The position numbers were made by a program, and so were the translations under genes. A stretch of DNA of 64,000 nt. Origin: Maricaulaceae bacterium EIL42A08. GTDB lineage: Bacteria; Pseudomonadota; Alphaproteobacteria; Caulobacterales; Maricaulaceae. A model generated the notes under the pieces. That model did no database searches and had not been told where the DNA came from. It saw only the letters and a program-made list of their open reading frames with translations. The stretch is taken from assembly GCA_024178355.1 (NCBI GenBank), contig JAMZNZ010000002.1:849501-913500 (forward strand). The letters are read 5' to 3'. Of this stretch, positions 34,375 to 42,731 are shown in pieces (the stretch's first letter is position 1; every line of letters starts with the position of its first letter).

Positions 34375-35349
34375 TTAGTTGGTCACGCGAGTGGGAACTT
34401 CAATGTCGCAAAGGTCAGGCAGCGCACCATCCGCATCGCGCAGGCTATCAAGATAGGCTGCAAACGCAGGTGAGCTGGTGTCCATCACTTCGACCGTCGG
34501 CGCATTTTCAAGGTCTGAGGCGACGTCAATCGCCTCGATAAAGGTCGGCGAGAAGCCAAAGCCCTGGCCCAGCGTGCCCTCTTCGATATTTCGCACGACA
34601 TCAAGCCCGACACGGGTCTGGCCCCAGACAGTGTATTGGGTGTTCAGGTGCTCGGCTTCATAGCGCACAATGTAGAACTGGCCATTGGCCGAGTTCGGGT
34701 CCGAGGTCCGCGCCATGGCCGCGACACCCGGGCAATGGGGCAACCAGCTATCCACACGACCGTCGCCCATAATGCCGGCGGCGGCGGCAGGCTGTGTGCC
34801 CACCACAAAGCCCTTGTAGAAACCGGCAGGTTGGCGAGAGCGGTTGGAGCGCGGGTTGACGAAACGCTCGGAGATCTCCTCCACCTCAATCTCATATGGA
34901 TTGCGGCGGATCTGGAACTCAGCCTCCATCGGCTGGGTTGGCGGGGCAGCATTGGGATTGTCCAAAGCACCACCGCCCTGGGCCATAAACTCGTCGATCA
35001 CCCGGTGCCAGACCTTGTAATCATACCAGCCTTCACGGGCCAGGTAGCGCATCCGCTCTACATGGGCGGGTGCAAATTCCGGGATCATTTCCACCCAGAT
35101 ATCGCCGATGGGTGTCTCGATTTTCAGAAGGTTTTCCGGATCCACCCCGCGCCAGGCATCATCGGGTGCGTTCGCCACAGCAAGTTCAGCCGGTGTGGGC
35201 TCTGGCGCGGCTTCAGGCGCAGGCTGAGCGGTGTCGACAGCAGCCATTTCAACTTCGACTTCAGTGACTTCGGTTTCAGCTTCGGCACACGCAGACGCGG
35301 TCAGGGCCGCAGCGATAACAAAACCAGACGCAAACACAGAACGCATCAC
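34375..35349 (-). CDS. Cyclophilin-type peptidylprolyl isomerase, periplasmic lipoprotein
   Basis: A 324-residue exported cyclophilin. Seen: lipoprotein signal (FVIAAALTASAC), an acidic/Pro-rich spacer to about residue 65, then the cyclophilin domain (IETPIGDIWVEMIPEFAPAHVERM, WHRVIDEFMAQGGG) with two insertions of roughly 20-40 residues (a region with NPRSNRSRQPAGFYKG), MARTSDPNSANGQFYIV and TQYTVWGQT. The catalytic Arg (WHRVID) is present. Start overlaps the coaD stop by 4 bases (ATGA), so translation is coupled. It probably folds outer-membrane or periplasmic proteins. Confidence 0.9.
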   Translation of the reverse strand: MMRSVFASGFVIAAALTASACAEAETEVTEVEVEMAAVDTAQPAPEAAPEPTPAELAVANAPDDAWRGVDPENLLKIETPIGDIWVEMIPEFAPAHVERMRYLAREGWYDYKVWHRVIDEFMAQGGGALDNPNAAPPTQPMEAEFQIRRNPYEIEVEEISERFVNPRSNRSRQPAGFYKGFVVGTQPAAAAGIMGDGRVDSWLPHCPGVAAMARTSDPNSANGQFYIVRYEAEHLNTQYTVWGQTRVGLDVVRNIEEGTLGQGFGFSPTFIEAIDVASDLENAPTVEVMDTSSPAFAAYLDSLRDADGALPDLCDIEVPTRVTN

Positions 35350-35837
35350 GCGAATTTCTCCAGCAGACGTTTTTTCACAAGTGGTGGCACGAAGGGTGTC
35401 ACGTCCCCATCGAGCTTCGCGATCTCCTTGACCAGGCGCGAGGCAATGGCCTGGTGGCGGGGATCTGCCATAAGGAACACCGTTTCAATGTCCGGATTAA
35501 GGCGCTGGTTCATGCCCACCATCTGAAACTCGTACTCAAAGTCCGACACGGCGCGCAGGCCGCGAATGATCGAGTTGGCCCCGACCTCTTCGGCAAAATG
35601 CATCAACAGACCTTCAAACGGCAGCACCTCGATCTCCGTATCACCAGCAACCGACTCCGCCAGTTCCCGGGCCATCTCCACACGCTCTTCAAAGCTGAAG
35701 AGCGGGCCCTTGGAGCTATTCAGCGCCACGCCAAGCACCAGCTTGTCATAGAGCTTCACCGCCCGACCAATGATGTCGAGATGCCCGTTGGTCAGCGGGT
35801 CAAACGTGCCGGGATAGAGGGCTACGCGCTTTTTCAT
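35346..35837 (-). CDS. coaD: Pantetheine-phosphate adenylyltransferase
   Basis: A 163-residue nucleotidyltransferase: ATP plus 4'-phosphopantetheine to dephospho-CoA, the fourth step of CoA synthesis. Seen: MKKRVALYPGTFDPLTNGHLD with the (T/H)xGH-type motif, LGVALNSSKGPLFSFEER, GLRAVSDFEYEFQM, and ISSRLVKEIA-like IASRLVKEIAKLDGD. ATG at 35837 begins the conserved N-terminus. First of a three-gene run with two cyclophilins, 66 bases after gyrA. Confidence 0.96.
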   Translation of the reverse strand: MKKRVALYPGTFDPLTNGHLDIIGRAVKLYDKLVLGVALNSSKGPLFSFEERVEMARELAESVAGDTEIEVLPFEGLLMHFAEEVGANSIIRGLRAVSDFEYEFQMVGMNQRLNPDIETVFLMADPRHQAIASRLVKEIAKLDGDVTPFVPPLVKKRLLEKFA

Positions 35838-35903
35838 GGAAGCCGTCCTGTGAAAATCGAGCCGCAGTGGTGCACAGGCTCGCGCACCGATCAACCCAAG
35901 GGG

Positions 35904-38732
35904 CTAGTCCTCAGATGTGTCCGGTGCAGAGCCTTCGCCGCCAGCATCGCCTTCACCGCCGCCGGTCTCTTCGGAGATTGCCGCGCCCTCTTCGCCCTCA
36001 GGCAAGTCGGTTTCAGCATTCTCGTCTTCTTCCACGCGGACCACGGACACGACCTTTTCCCCCTCACCCAACCGGATCAGACGCACACCCTTGGTGGCGC
36101 GCGCCGCGATCCGGACGGTGTCGACCGGGAAGCGGATCAGCTGCCCCCCATCGGTGACAGCCATGACCGTGTCGGCTTCGGTGACCGGGAAGCAGGCAGC
36201 AAGGTCTTCAGGGAAGCGCTTGTCTTTGGTCCACACGCCCTGACCACCTCTGCCCTGGCGGAAGTACTCGTAGGAGATGACGCGCTTGCCGAGGCCGGAT
36301 TCTGCGACCGTCAGCAACAGCTGCTCATTGGCCTGCATCTCCATGTAGCGCACGTCGTCGAGCGTGATTTCCTCTTCGCCCTCTTCTGCGGCATCGACCT
36401 CTGGCGTTTCGAGTTCTTCCTCGCCCTCGCTACGCATCTCTGCGCGGCGCCGCTTCAGGTAGGCGCGCACTTCAGCGCGGCTCACTTCCAGAGCATTCAG
36501 GATTGCCATGGAGATCAGGCTGTCGCCCTCCTCCATGCGGATACCCCGCACGCCAGTGGAGTTGCGGCTGGCGAACACACGCACATCGGTGACCGGGAAG
36601 CGGATCGCCTTGCCCTTTGCGGTGACCAGCAACACGTCGTCATCTGGACGGCAGACCCGAACGTCAAGGATCTGGCCGACCTCCTCGTCCAGCTTCATGG
36701 CGATCTTGCCATTGCGATTCACCTGCACGAAGTCTGACAGCTTGTTGCGACGTACCGTGCCGGCGGTCGTGGCAAACATCACGTCATATTCGCCCCAGGT
36801 ATCCTCATCTTCCGGTAGGGCCATGACCGAGGTTACCCGCGCGCCTTCATTCACGGAAGGCAGCAAGTTGGTGAGGTATTTGCCCTTGGAGTTCGGCACG
36901 CCCAGCGGCAGGCGCCAGGTCTTGGTCTTGTAGACCATACCGTCAGAGGTGAAGAACAAGAGCGGCGAGTGGGTCGACGCTACGAACAGCGTCTCGACGA
37001 AATCCTCGTCCTTCATCGCCATGCCGGAGCGTCCCCGACCGCCGCGATGCTGGGCGCGATAGGTCGACAGCGCGGTGCGCTTCACATACCCGCCATGAGT
37101 CAGCGTCACGACCATGTCTTCGCGCGGGATGAGGTCTTCGTCCTCAATCTCCAGATCGCCTTCAACCATGGTAGAGCGACGCTCAACACCGAACTTGGTC
37201 TTGGATTCGATCAGCTCGTTTTCGATGATCGAGCGGATCCGGTCCGGACTTCTGAGAATATCGAGAAGGTCCGCGATCTGCTCAGCCAGCTTGGCGGCCT
37301 CATCACCGATCTCGTCACGGCCGAGCGCCGTCAGGCGGTGCAGGCGCAAATCGAGAATGGCTTTGGCCTGCTCTTCGGTCAGGCGGATCGTACCGCCGCT
37401 GATCAGCGAGCGCGGATCAGCCACCAGCTCCACCAGAGGAGCGACATCGGCGGCCGGCCAGGCCTTGGCCCGCAGCTGTTCGCGAGCCGTGGTGGGATCA
37501 GGCGCGGAGCGGATCAACGCGATGATCTCGTCGATATTGGCCACCGCAACGGCCAGACCGATCAAGACGTGGGCGCGATCACGCGCTTTCCTCAGGTCAA
37601 ACTTGGTGCGCTTGACCACCACTTCCTGGCGGAAGGCGATAAAGGTCTCAAGGAAGGTGCGAAGCCCGGCCTGTTGCGGGCGCCCGCCGATGAGGGCGAG
37701 CATGTTCACACCAAAGGAGGTCTGCAGCGGGCTCCAGCGAAAAAGCTGGTTTAAGATCACCTCTGCGTTGGCGTCCTTCTTCAGCTCGATGACCACGCGC
37801 ACGCCGGAACGGTCGGACTCGTCGCGCAGATCGGAAATGCCTTCCACGCGCTTGTCACGCACCAGCTCGGCGATCTTCTCGATCATCGAGGCCTTGTTCA
37901 CCTGATAGGGAATTTCGTGGACGATGATGGCTTCTCGGCCCTGGCGGATATCCTCAATCGAGGTCTTGCCGCGCACGATGACCGAGCCGCGGCCCTCCAT
38001 CAGCGCCTTGCGCGCGCCAGAGCGGCCGATGATCTCGCCACCGGTGGGGAAGTCTGGGGCTGGAACGTGCTCTAGCAGCTCACCATCGGTGATGTCCGGG
38101 TTTTCCATGATGGCCAGCGTCGCATCCACTACCTCATTGAGGTTATGGGGCGGAATATTGGTGGCCATACCCACCGCAATACCGCCAGCGCCATTGACCA
38201 GCAGGTTCGGGAAACGCGCGGGCAGAACAATCGGTTCCTGCTTGGAGCCGTCATAATTGTCCTGGAAGTTGACCGTTTCCTTGTCGATGTCGGCCAGCAG
38301 CGCTTCAGCCGGGTGGTCCATGCGAATTTCGGTGTAACGCATCGCGGCGGGCGGATCGCCGTCCATGGACCCGAAATTGCCCTGACCATCAAGAAGCTTC
38401 AGCCCCATGGAGAAAGGCTGCGCCATGCGCGCCAGAGCGTCATAGATCGCGCTATCACCGTGGGGGTGGTAGCGGCCCATCACGTCGCCCACCACGTTGG
38501 CGGACTTCTTGTAAGGCTTGTCCTTGGTGTAACCGCCCTCGTGCATGGCCCACAGGATGCGCCGGTGCACCGGCTTCAGGCCGTCACGCGCGTCGGGGAT
38601 GGCGCGGCTGACGATCACGCTCATCGCGTAATCGAGATAGCTGCGCTTCATCTCGTCTTCGATGGATACGCCCGGACCGGACGGCGGCGGAACGTCGATG
38701 GCTTCAGGATCGTCAGTTGGCGGAGTGCTCAA
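35904..38732 (-). CDS. gyrA: DNA gyrase subunit A
   Basis: A 942-residue type IIA topoisomerase subunit that cuts and rejoins DNA during negative supercoiling. Seen: [42 protein letters not shown] (Ser and Asp of the quinolone region both kept), the catalytic Tyr in RYTEIRM, and six-bladed C-terminal repeats including the GyrA box-like QRGRGGRG-type [10 protein letters not shown]. An acidic insertion (about residues 795-830) and an acidic tail occur in the C-terminal part, as seen in related bacteria. Start is uncertain: TTG at 38732 (AGTGAG upstream) is chosen; TTG at 38774 would add 14 residues. Confidence 0.95.
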   Translation of the reverse strand: MSTPPTDDPEAIDVPPPSGPGVSIEDEMKRSYLDYAMSVIVSRAIPDARDGLKPVHRRILWAMHEGGYTKDKPYKKSANVVGDVMGRYHPHGDSAIYDALARMAQPFSMGLKLLDGQGNFGSMDGDPPAAMRYTEIRMDHPAEALLADIDKETVNFQDNYDGSKQEPIVLPARFPNLLVNGAGGIAVGMATNIPPHNLNEVVDATLAIMENPDITDGELLEHVPAPDFPTGGEIIGRSGARKALMEGRGSVIVRGKTSIEDIRQGREAIIVHEIPYQVNKASMIEKIAELVRDKRVEGISDLRDESDRSGVRVVIELKKDANAEVILNQLFRWSPLQTSFGVNMLALIGGRPQQAGLRTFLETFIAFRQEVVVKRTKFDLRKARDRAHVLIGLAVAVANIDEIIALIRSAPDPTTAREQLRAKAWPAADVAPLVELVADPRSLISGGTIRLTEEQAKAILDLRLHRLTALGRDEIGDEAAKLAEQIADLLDILRSPDRIRSIIENELIESKTKFGVERRSTMVEGDLEIEDEDLIPREDMVVTLTHGGYVKRTALSTYRAQHRGGRGRSGMAMKDEDFVETLFVASTHSPLLFFTSDGMVYKTKTWRLPLGVPNSKGKYLTNLLPSVNEGARVTSVMALPEDEDTWGEYDVMFATTAGTVRRNKLSDFVQVNRNGKIAMKLDEEVGQILDVRVCRPDDDVLLVTAKGKAIRFPVTDVRVFASRNSTGVRGIRMEEGDSLISMAILNALEVSRAEVRAYLKRRRAEMRSEGEEELETPEVDAAEEGEEEITLDDVRYMEMQANEQLLLTVAESGLGKRVISYEYFRQGRGGQGVWTKDKRFPEDLAACFPVTEADTVMAVTDGGQLIRFPVDTVRIAARATKGVRLIRLGEGEKVVSVVRVEEDENAETDLPEGEEGAAISEETGGGEGDAGGEGSAPDTSED

Positions 38733-38964
38733 AGCGGTCTCACTAAAGGCTGGCGCGCCTTGCCAGAGCGGCAATCACGCGAGGTTCGACACACGGCGCC
38801 GCACACAGGAATCACATGCGCGCCCTAGCGTTAAAGGTTTAGCAATTTGCCAGGAGAGCGGCAAACGGTGGTGACGGCTCAAACCGCACTTATCCCCTAC
38901 AATACAGGCAGTGGCGTGCTAGGTTCAGCGCCATAGCTTTGACCTTTCACGCAGGAGACCTGCC

Positions 38965-39540
38965 ATGACATTCTTTCGCCTTGCCCTGCCCGCCTCGCTC
39001 GCCCTTGCTGGACTGTCTGCGGCCTGTGCCGCCGATCACCATGGTGATGGCCATGGCGACAACCATGCCGTTAGCGAAGCCACAGCGAGCCTGATTGATC
39101 GCAATCGCGAAGTGGTGGGCTCTGCCCGCTTTCAGCAGGGGCCGACGGGTGTTCTGATCACGATTGAAATGGATGGCCTGCCCGATAGCGCGACGGGTTG
39201 GCATGGCTCTCACCTGCACGCGATCGGTGATTGCTCGAACGAGGATTTCACCAGCTCTGGCGGGCATATCAATGTGGACGGGCAGGCCCATGGCCTGCTT
39301 AATCCCGATGGCCCTGACAATGCCGACATGCCCAACGTCTATGTCCACTCTGATGGGGCTGCGCGCGCCCAGATCTTCACCAACCTGGTCAGCCTGAATG
39401 GCGAGTATGGCGCTCCGGCCCTGCTGGATGGTGACGGCTCGGCGATTGTGTTCCACGATAATGCCGATGATCACATGAGCCAGCCCATCGGCGGCGCTGG
39501 CGCGCGCCATGTCTGCGGTGTGATCGAAGCTGCGGAGTAA
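38965..39540 (+). CDS. sodC: Periplasmic Cu/Zn superoxide dismutase
   Basis: A 191-residue exported enzyme that dismutates superoxide. Seen: signal peptide (ending near LSAACA, possibly a lipoprotein Cys), GWHGSHLHAIGDCSN with two copper ligands and the first disulfide Cys, FTSSGGHINVDGQAHG with bridging and zinc His, a zinc Asp region (LLDGDGSAIVFHDNADDH), and GGAGARHVCGVIE with the second Cys. All expected ligands appear. AGGAGA lies upstream. It is 4 bases from the kelch gene, so the two are co-transcribed. Confidence 0.93.
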   Translation: MTFFRLALPASLALAGLSAACAADHHGDGHGDNHAVSEATASLIDRNREVVGSARFQQGPTGVLITIEMDGLPDSATGWHGSHLHAIGDCSNEDFTSSGGHINVDGQAHGLLNPDGPDNADMPNVYVHSDGAARAQIFTNLVSLNGEYGAPALLDGDGSAIVFHDNADDHMSQPIGGAGARHVCGVIEAAE

Positions 39541-39544
39541 GACA

Positions 39545-40609
39545 ATGACAGGTTCAGCCATTTCCCGGCGTACGGCGCTGACCGGCCTTGGGGCCGCGAT
39601 TGCAACAACGGCCTGTGCGCGCGGGCAGGATGCTGGACCTGAAATCGGCGAGACACTGTCACCGGGCTGGACCGCAGGGCCGTCGCTGCCCATCCGGGTG
39701 CAGGAGATTTATCCGGCCACCCTGGGCGGTACGCTCTATGTCGCGGGCGGTCTGTCTCCTGATGTCGATGCAGGCCGGATCGGCATTACCGACCGGGTGT
39801 TCGCGCTGGAACCGGGCGCTGAGCGCTGGCGGGAACGCGCGTCGCTTCCCGTTCCGACGCACCACCCGAACCTGGTGGCCGTTGGCGATGAGATTTACGC
39901 CATTGGCGGCTTCACCGCAGAGCGCGGCGGCGCGTGGGCGATGTCGAGCGCTGTGCGCATCTACGACCCGGAGCGCAACGCGTGGCGCAATGGCGTATCC
40001 ATGGCTCAGCCCTATGCTGAGACCGTGGTCGCCAACCTCAATGGTCGCATTCACGTGGTAACGGGGCGGCGCCCGGCCGCTTCCGCAAACCGCAACTGGA
40101 CCGATCACGCCGACACAACGGCCCACGTGGTGCTTGATCCCACCGCCGAAGCCTGGACCTCCGCCGCCCCTGCTCCGACGGCTCGCAACTCAGCCACCGG
40201 TGCCGTTCTGAACGGCAAGCTGCACATCATTGGCGGGCGGACCGTGTCAGGCGGCAATACGCCGATCCATGAAGTTTACGACCCGGAGGCAAATAGCTGG
40301 GCCACCCTTGCCCCCCTGCCCGAGCCCATCGATGGCCCGCGCGGCTCCGGCGGCCTGGCTGCAGCAGTGCTGAACGGCACCATCTTCGTGTTCGGCGGGG
40401 AGTGGTTCAGCTCCACCGGCGGCGGTGTCTACAGCCAGGTCTGGGCCTATGACGCAGCCAGAGACAGCTGGCGCGACGCAGGCTCCATGCCCACGCCGCG
40501 CCATGGTCTGGGCGCTGTCACCGTCGGCGATCGCATCGCCACAATCGCGGGCGCAGCCAGAGCTGGTGGCGATGAGACGAGTTCCGCTGTGGAGTGGTTT
40601 TCGGGCTAG
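39545..40609 (+). CDS. Exported kelch-repeat beta-propeller protein
   Basis: A 354-residue protein with a twin-arginine/lipoprotein-like N-terminus (SRRTALTGLGAAIATTAC) and a kelch propeller from about residue 45: repeated units with 'lyvaGGL', 'iyaiGGFta', 'ihvvtGRrp', 'lhiiGGRtvsgg', 'ifvfGGEw' and 'iatiaGAar', each followed by Trp-containing strands (DPERNAWR, DPTAEAWTS, DPEANSWATL, DAARDSW). The propeller probably binds a ligand or partner; catalysis is not evident. The coupling to sodC suggests an oxidative-stress context, an inference. Confidence 0.82.
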   Translation: MTGSAISRRTALTGLGAAIATTACARGQDAGPEIGETLSPGWTAGPSLPIRVQEIYPATLGGTLYVAGGLSPDVDAGRIGITDRVFALEPGAERWRERASLPVPTHHPNLVAVGDEIYAIGGFTAERGGAWAMSSAVRIYDPERNAWRNGVSMAQPYAETVVANLNGRIHVVTGRRPAASANRNWTDHADTTAHVVLDPTAEAWTSAAPAPTARNSATGAVLNGKLHIIGGRTVSGGNTPIHEVYDPEANSWATLAPLPEPIDGPRGSGGLAAAVLNGTIFVFGGEWFSSTGGGVYSQVWAYDAARDSWRDAGSMPTPRHGLGAVTVGDRIATIAGAARAGGDETSSAVEWFSG

Positions 40610-40612
40610 CGA

Positions 40613-41431
40613 TTAATCTTCAATCGCAGGCACTGGCGCTCCGACCGCGATGAGGGCGTTGCGAGCAACACGGGTCCGCAAAGCCCCTTCGCGGGTTTCA
40701 TAATCGAGATCGACATTGACGGCGAAAAGCCAGACATCGTCATCGGCCTCAAGCCAGCCTACATACCAGCCATGGTTCGGCTCATCGCGGATGGCCCATC
40801 CGGTCTTTGCCCGTAGCATCCAGCCGTCGCCCCAGCGATGACGCATCAATGTGATAACCTGCTCCTGGACGTCGGCGCGGAACGGCAACTCACGCCCATG
40901 GAGGCGATGGAGAAAGTCCACCTGCTCACGCGCTGAAATCTCCAGCGCACCGTTCAGCCAGAAGGTGGCAACTTCGTCGGCCGGACCGATGTCACCATTG
41001 CCATAGCCCAGACCGGCAACCCGTGCGCTCATCTCATCATGACCCACCTCTCGCGCCCAATGCTGGTAAGCCCAAAAGGCAGAGCGCACAAAGGCCGTGC
41101 GAAGTGTCTGCTCGTCATCCCAACCGGGGCTGCGTTCGACACCATCCCAGGGCAACACCTGGCGTTCTGGATCGGTGACAGTACCCGTTTCCAGAATGAT
41201 CAAACTGTTTGGAATTTTAAAAGTCGAGGCAGGCAGGAAACGCTGATCCACACGTGCGCCGCCACCTGTCCACTCAGCGCCATCAGAGAGCCTGCGGATG
41301 AAGATCGCGCCGGCCGCATCCTCTGCAGCCAGCACGCCATCCAGAGCATCGTCTTGCGTGACGCCCCATGCCCATTCAGGTGCAGCCAAAAGAGCGACCA
41401 CAGCAGCTATTGGTAAGACTAATTTGAGCAT
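40613..41431 (-). CDS. Class D beta-lactamase (OXA-type family)
   Basis: A 272-residue serine beta-lactamase, exported (signal peptide ending near AWAWG). Seen: the STFK box with the nucleophile at residue 69-70, PWDGVERSPGWDDEQTL, a second-box variant SAF at 117-119 (SxV in most), YGN at 143-145, Trp in FWLNGAL, and KTGW at 209-212 with a following GWYVGW. The length fits OXA enzymes. Likely hydrolyses beta-lactams in the periplasm, or is a related penicillin-binding sensor. It is chromosomal, with no mobile element nearby, so probably intrinsic. Confidence 0.88.
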   Translation of the reverse strand: MLKLVLPIAAVVALLAAPEWAWGVTQDDALDGVLAAEDAAGAIFIRRLSDGAEWTGGGARVDQRFLPASTFKIPNSLIILETGTVTDPERQVLPWDGVERSPGWDDEQTLRTAFVRSAFWAYQHWAREVGHDEMSARVAGLGYGNGDIGPADEVATFWLNGALEISAREQVDFLHRLHGRELPFRADVQEQVITLMRHRWGDGWMLRAKTGWAIRDEPNHGWYVGWLEADDDVWLFAVNVDLDYETREGALRTRVARNALIAVGAPVPAIED

Positions 41432-41529
41432 GTCCAGAGCGCCCTCATCGACGGACTTTAGCTAGCCAAACGAGAGAGTGCGCACGATTGTGGCCATAGT
41501 CAGACTAATGCAAACCGCCTGCTGACAGT

Positions 41530-41913
41530 CTACCCTTGAGGCGGGTTGTCGCCATCAGGTGCGGGGGCCTCAACGGCGGGTGCAGGCGCGCTAGCCTGTG
41601 AGCGTGAGAACGACTCGCGCAGCTGTCGCGCCAGCTCGATATTCTTGTCGCGGGCGCGGCCACCGATCAGGAAATAGTCAACGATGACCCAGATCCCGAA
41701 GCCGCCAAAGGTCAGCAGCTTTAGTATGCCCGCGACCACATCACCGACCAGAAAGCGGTCAATGCCAAGAAAACCCAGCCAGTAGTTAAATCCGAACAGG
41801 ATCACCGGGTTCTTCTCCGACGCCGTAAAGGCATTGATGAAACCCTGACGCTGGTCCTCAGGAACAGAGCCGACAATGGTCATCAGCTCCATGGTGTAGC
41901 TTGCACGATTCAT
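41530..41913 (-). CDS. TM2-domain membrane protein
   Basis: A 127-residue protein. Seen: an N-terminal soluble part (about 35 residues), then a TM2 domain of two transmembrane helices with a tight turn (FGFNYWLGFLGIDRFLVGD ... LLTFGGFGIWVIVDYFLIG), which matches the TM2 consensus including the D-R-F in the turn. A Pro/Ala-rich C-terminal tail follows. TM2 proteins are common small membrane proteins; the function is unknown. No obvious operon partner. Confidence 0.85.
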   Translation of the reverse strand: MNRASYTMELMTIVGSVPEDQRQGFINAFTASEKNPVILFGFNYWLGFLGIDRFLVGDVVAGILKLLTFGGFGIWVIVDYFLIGGRARDKNIELARQLRESFSRSQASAPAPAVEAPAPDGDNPPQG

Positions 41914-41952
41914 GGATATCCCCCGATCAAGACTGGCCGATATGGCCCGTTC

Positions 41953-41971
41953 GCTGACAAGCTATGTCAGC
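41953..41971. repeat. 7-bp inverted repeat between ssb and the TM2 gene
   Basis: GCTGACA (41953-41959) and TGTCAGC (41965-41971) with loop AGCTA. It lies 45 bases downstream of the ssb stop and 40 bases upstream of the TM2 start on the same strand. No T-tract, so it could be an operator for the TM2 gene or a weak transcript end for ssb. Confidence 0.35.
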
Positions 41972-42015
41972 AAGCGTCGCTATGGCCAGCCTGATTGTGT
42001 GCGACGAATTGGGTC

Positions 42016-42522
42016 CTAGAACGGGATGTCGTCGTCGAGGGTATCGGAGGAGAAGTCTTCCTTCGGGGCGTCCATCTGGCGCTGACCACCGCCACCTCCG
42101 CCAGAGCGATCGTCCATGCGGTTGCCGCCGCCATAGCCGCCACCGCCCATGCGGTCGCCGCCACCTTCGCCGCGCCCGTCCAGCATGGTCAGCTCGCCGC
42201 GATAGCGTTGGAGCACGACTTCGGTTGTGTAGCGATCATTGCCGTCGCGGTCCTGCCATTTGCGGGTCTGAAGCTGGCCTTCGATATAAACTTTAGAGCC
42301 CTTTTTCAGGTAATTCTCCGCGACCTTGGCCAGATTGTCGTTGAAGATCACGACATTGTGCCACTCGGTCTTCTCACGGCGCTCACCGGTAGACTTGTCG
42401 CGCCAGCTTTCGCCGGTGGCGATGCGCAGATTGACCACAGGGTCGCCGCTATTCATGCGGCGCACTTCCGGGTCCGCTCCCAGATTGCCCACCAGGATCA
42501 CCTTGTTCACACTACCCGCCAT
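42016..42522 (-). CDS. ssb: Single-stranded DNA-binding protein
   Basis: A 168-residue SSB. Seen: the OB fold ([38 protein letters not shown] in part, [15 protein letters not shown]), a Gly/Asp/Arg-rich linker, and the acidic protein-docking tail DDDIPF. It protects single-stranded DNA and recruits repair and replication proteins. ATG at 42522 has GGGAGA upstream; GTG at 42525 is next to it. Divergent from uvrA with a LexA-type box between them, the classic arrangement. Confidence 0.96.
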   Translation of the reverse strand: MAGSVNKVILVGNLGADPEVRRMNSGDPVVNLRIATGESWRDKSTGERREKTEWHNVVIFNDNLAKVAENYLKKGSKVYIEGQLQTRKWQDRDGNDRYTTEVVLQRYRGELTMLDGRGEGGGDRMGGGGYGGGNRMDDRSGGGGGGQRQMDAPKEDFSSDTLDDDIPF

Positions 42523-42556
42523 CACGCGTCTCCCGCTTGTCTTTCGCTGCGCATTT

Positions 42557-42571
42557 GTTCACATTATGTTC
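42557..42571. promoter_or_regulatory. LexA (SOS) box between ssb and uvrA
   Basis: GTTCACATTATGTTC is an exact fit to the alphaproteobacterial LexA operator GTTC-N7-GTTC. It lies 35 bases upstream of ssb and 161 bases upstream of uvrA in the shared 209-base promoter region. Either or both genes should be de-repressed on DNA damage. Confidence 0.85.
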
Positions 42572-42731
42572 ACGCCGTCAATGAGTCGGCGAGTTAAACG
42601 TTAACGAACACGAGCAAAGCCGGGCTGTCCACGCCCCTGCTGCGCGCTGACCTGATTTGATGGTGGATAGCTGGCCCCGGCGGACCTAAATACGTCGGGT
42701 CGCACCCGAAAAACGAGGACGCCGCTGCGCC

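Noticed and set aside
35454-36737. Plus-strand 427-codon frame
   Set aside because: Shadow of coaD and gyrA on the other strand; spans two genes and their gap.
38846-38865. TTTGCC/GGCAAA repeat between gyrA and sodC
   Set aside because: Only 6 bp with an 8-base loop and no matching copy elsewhere; likely chance.
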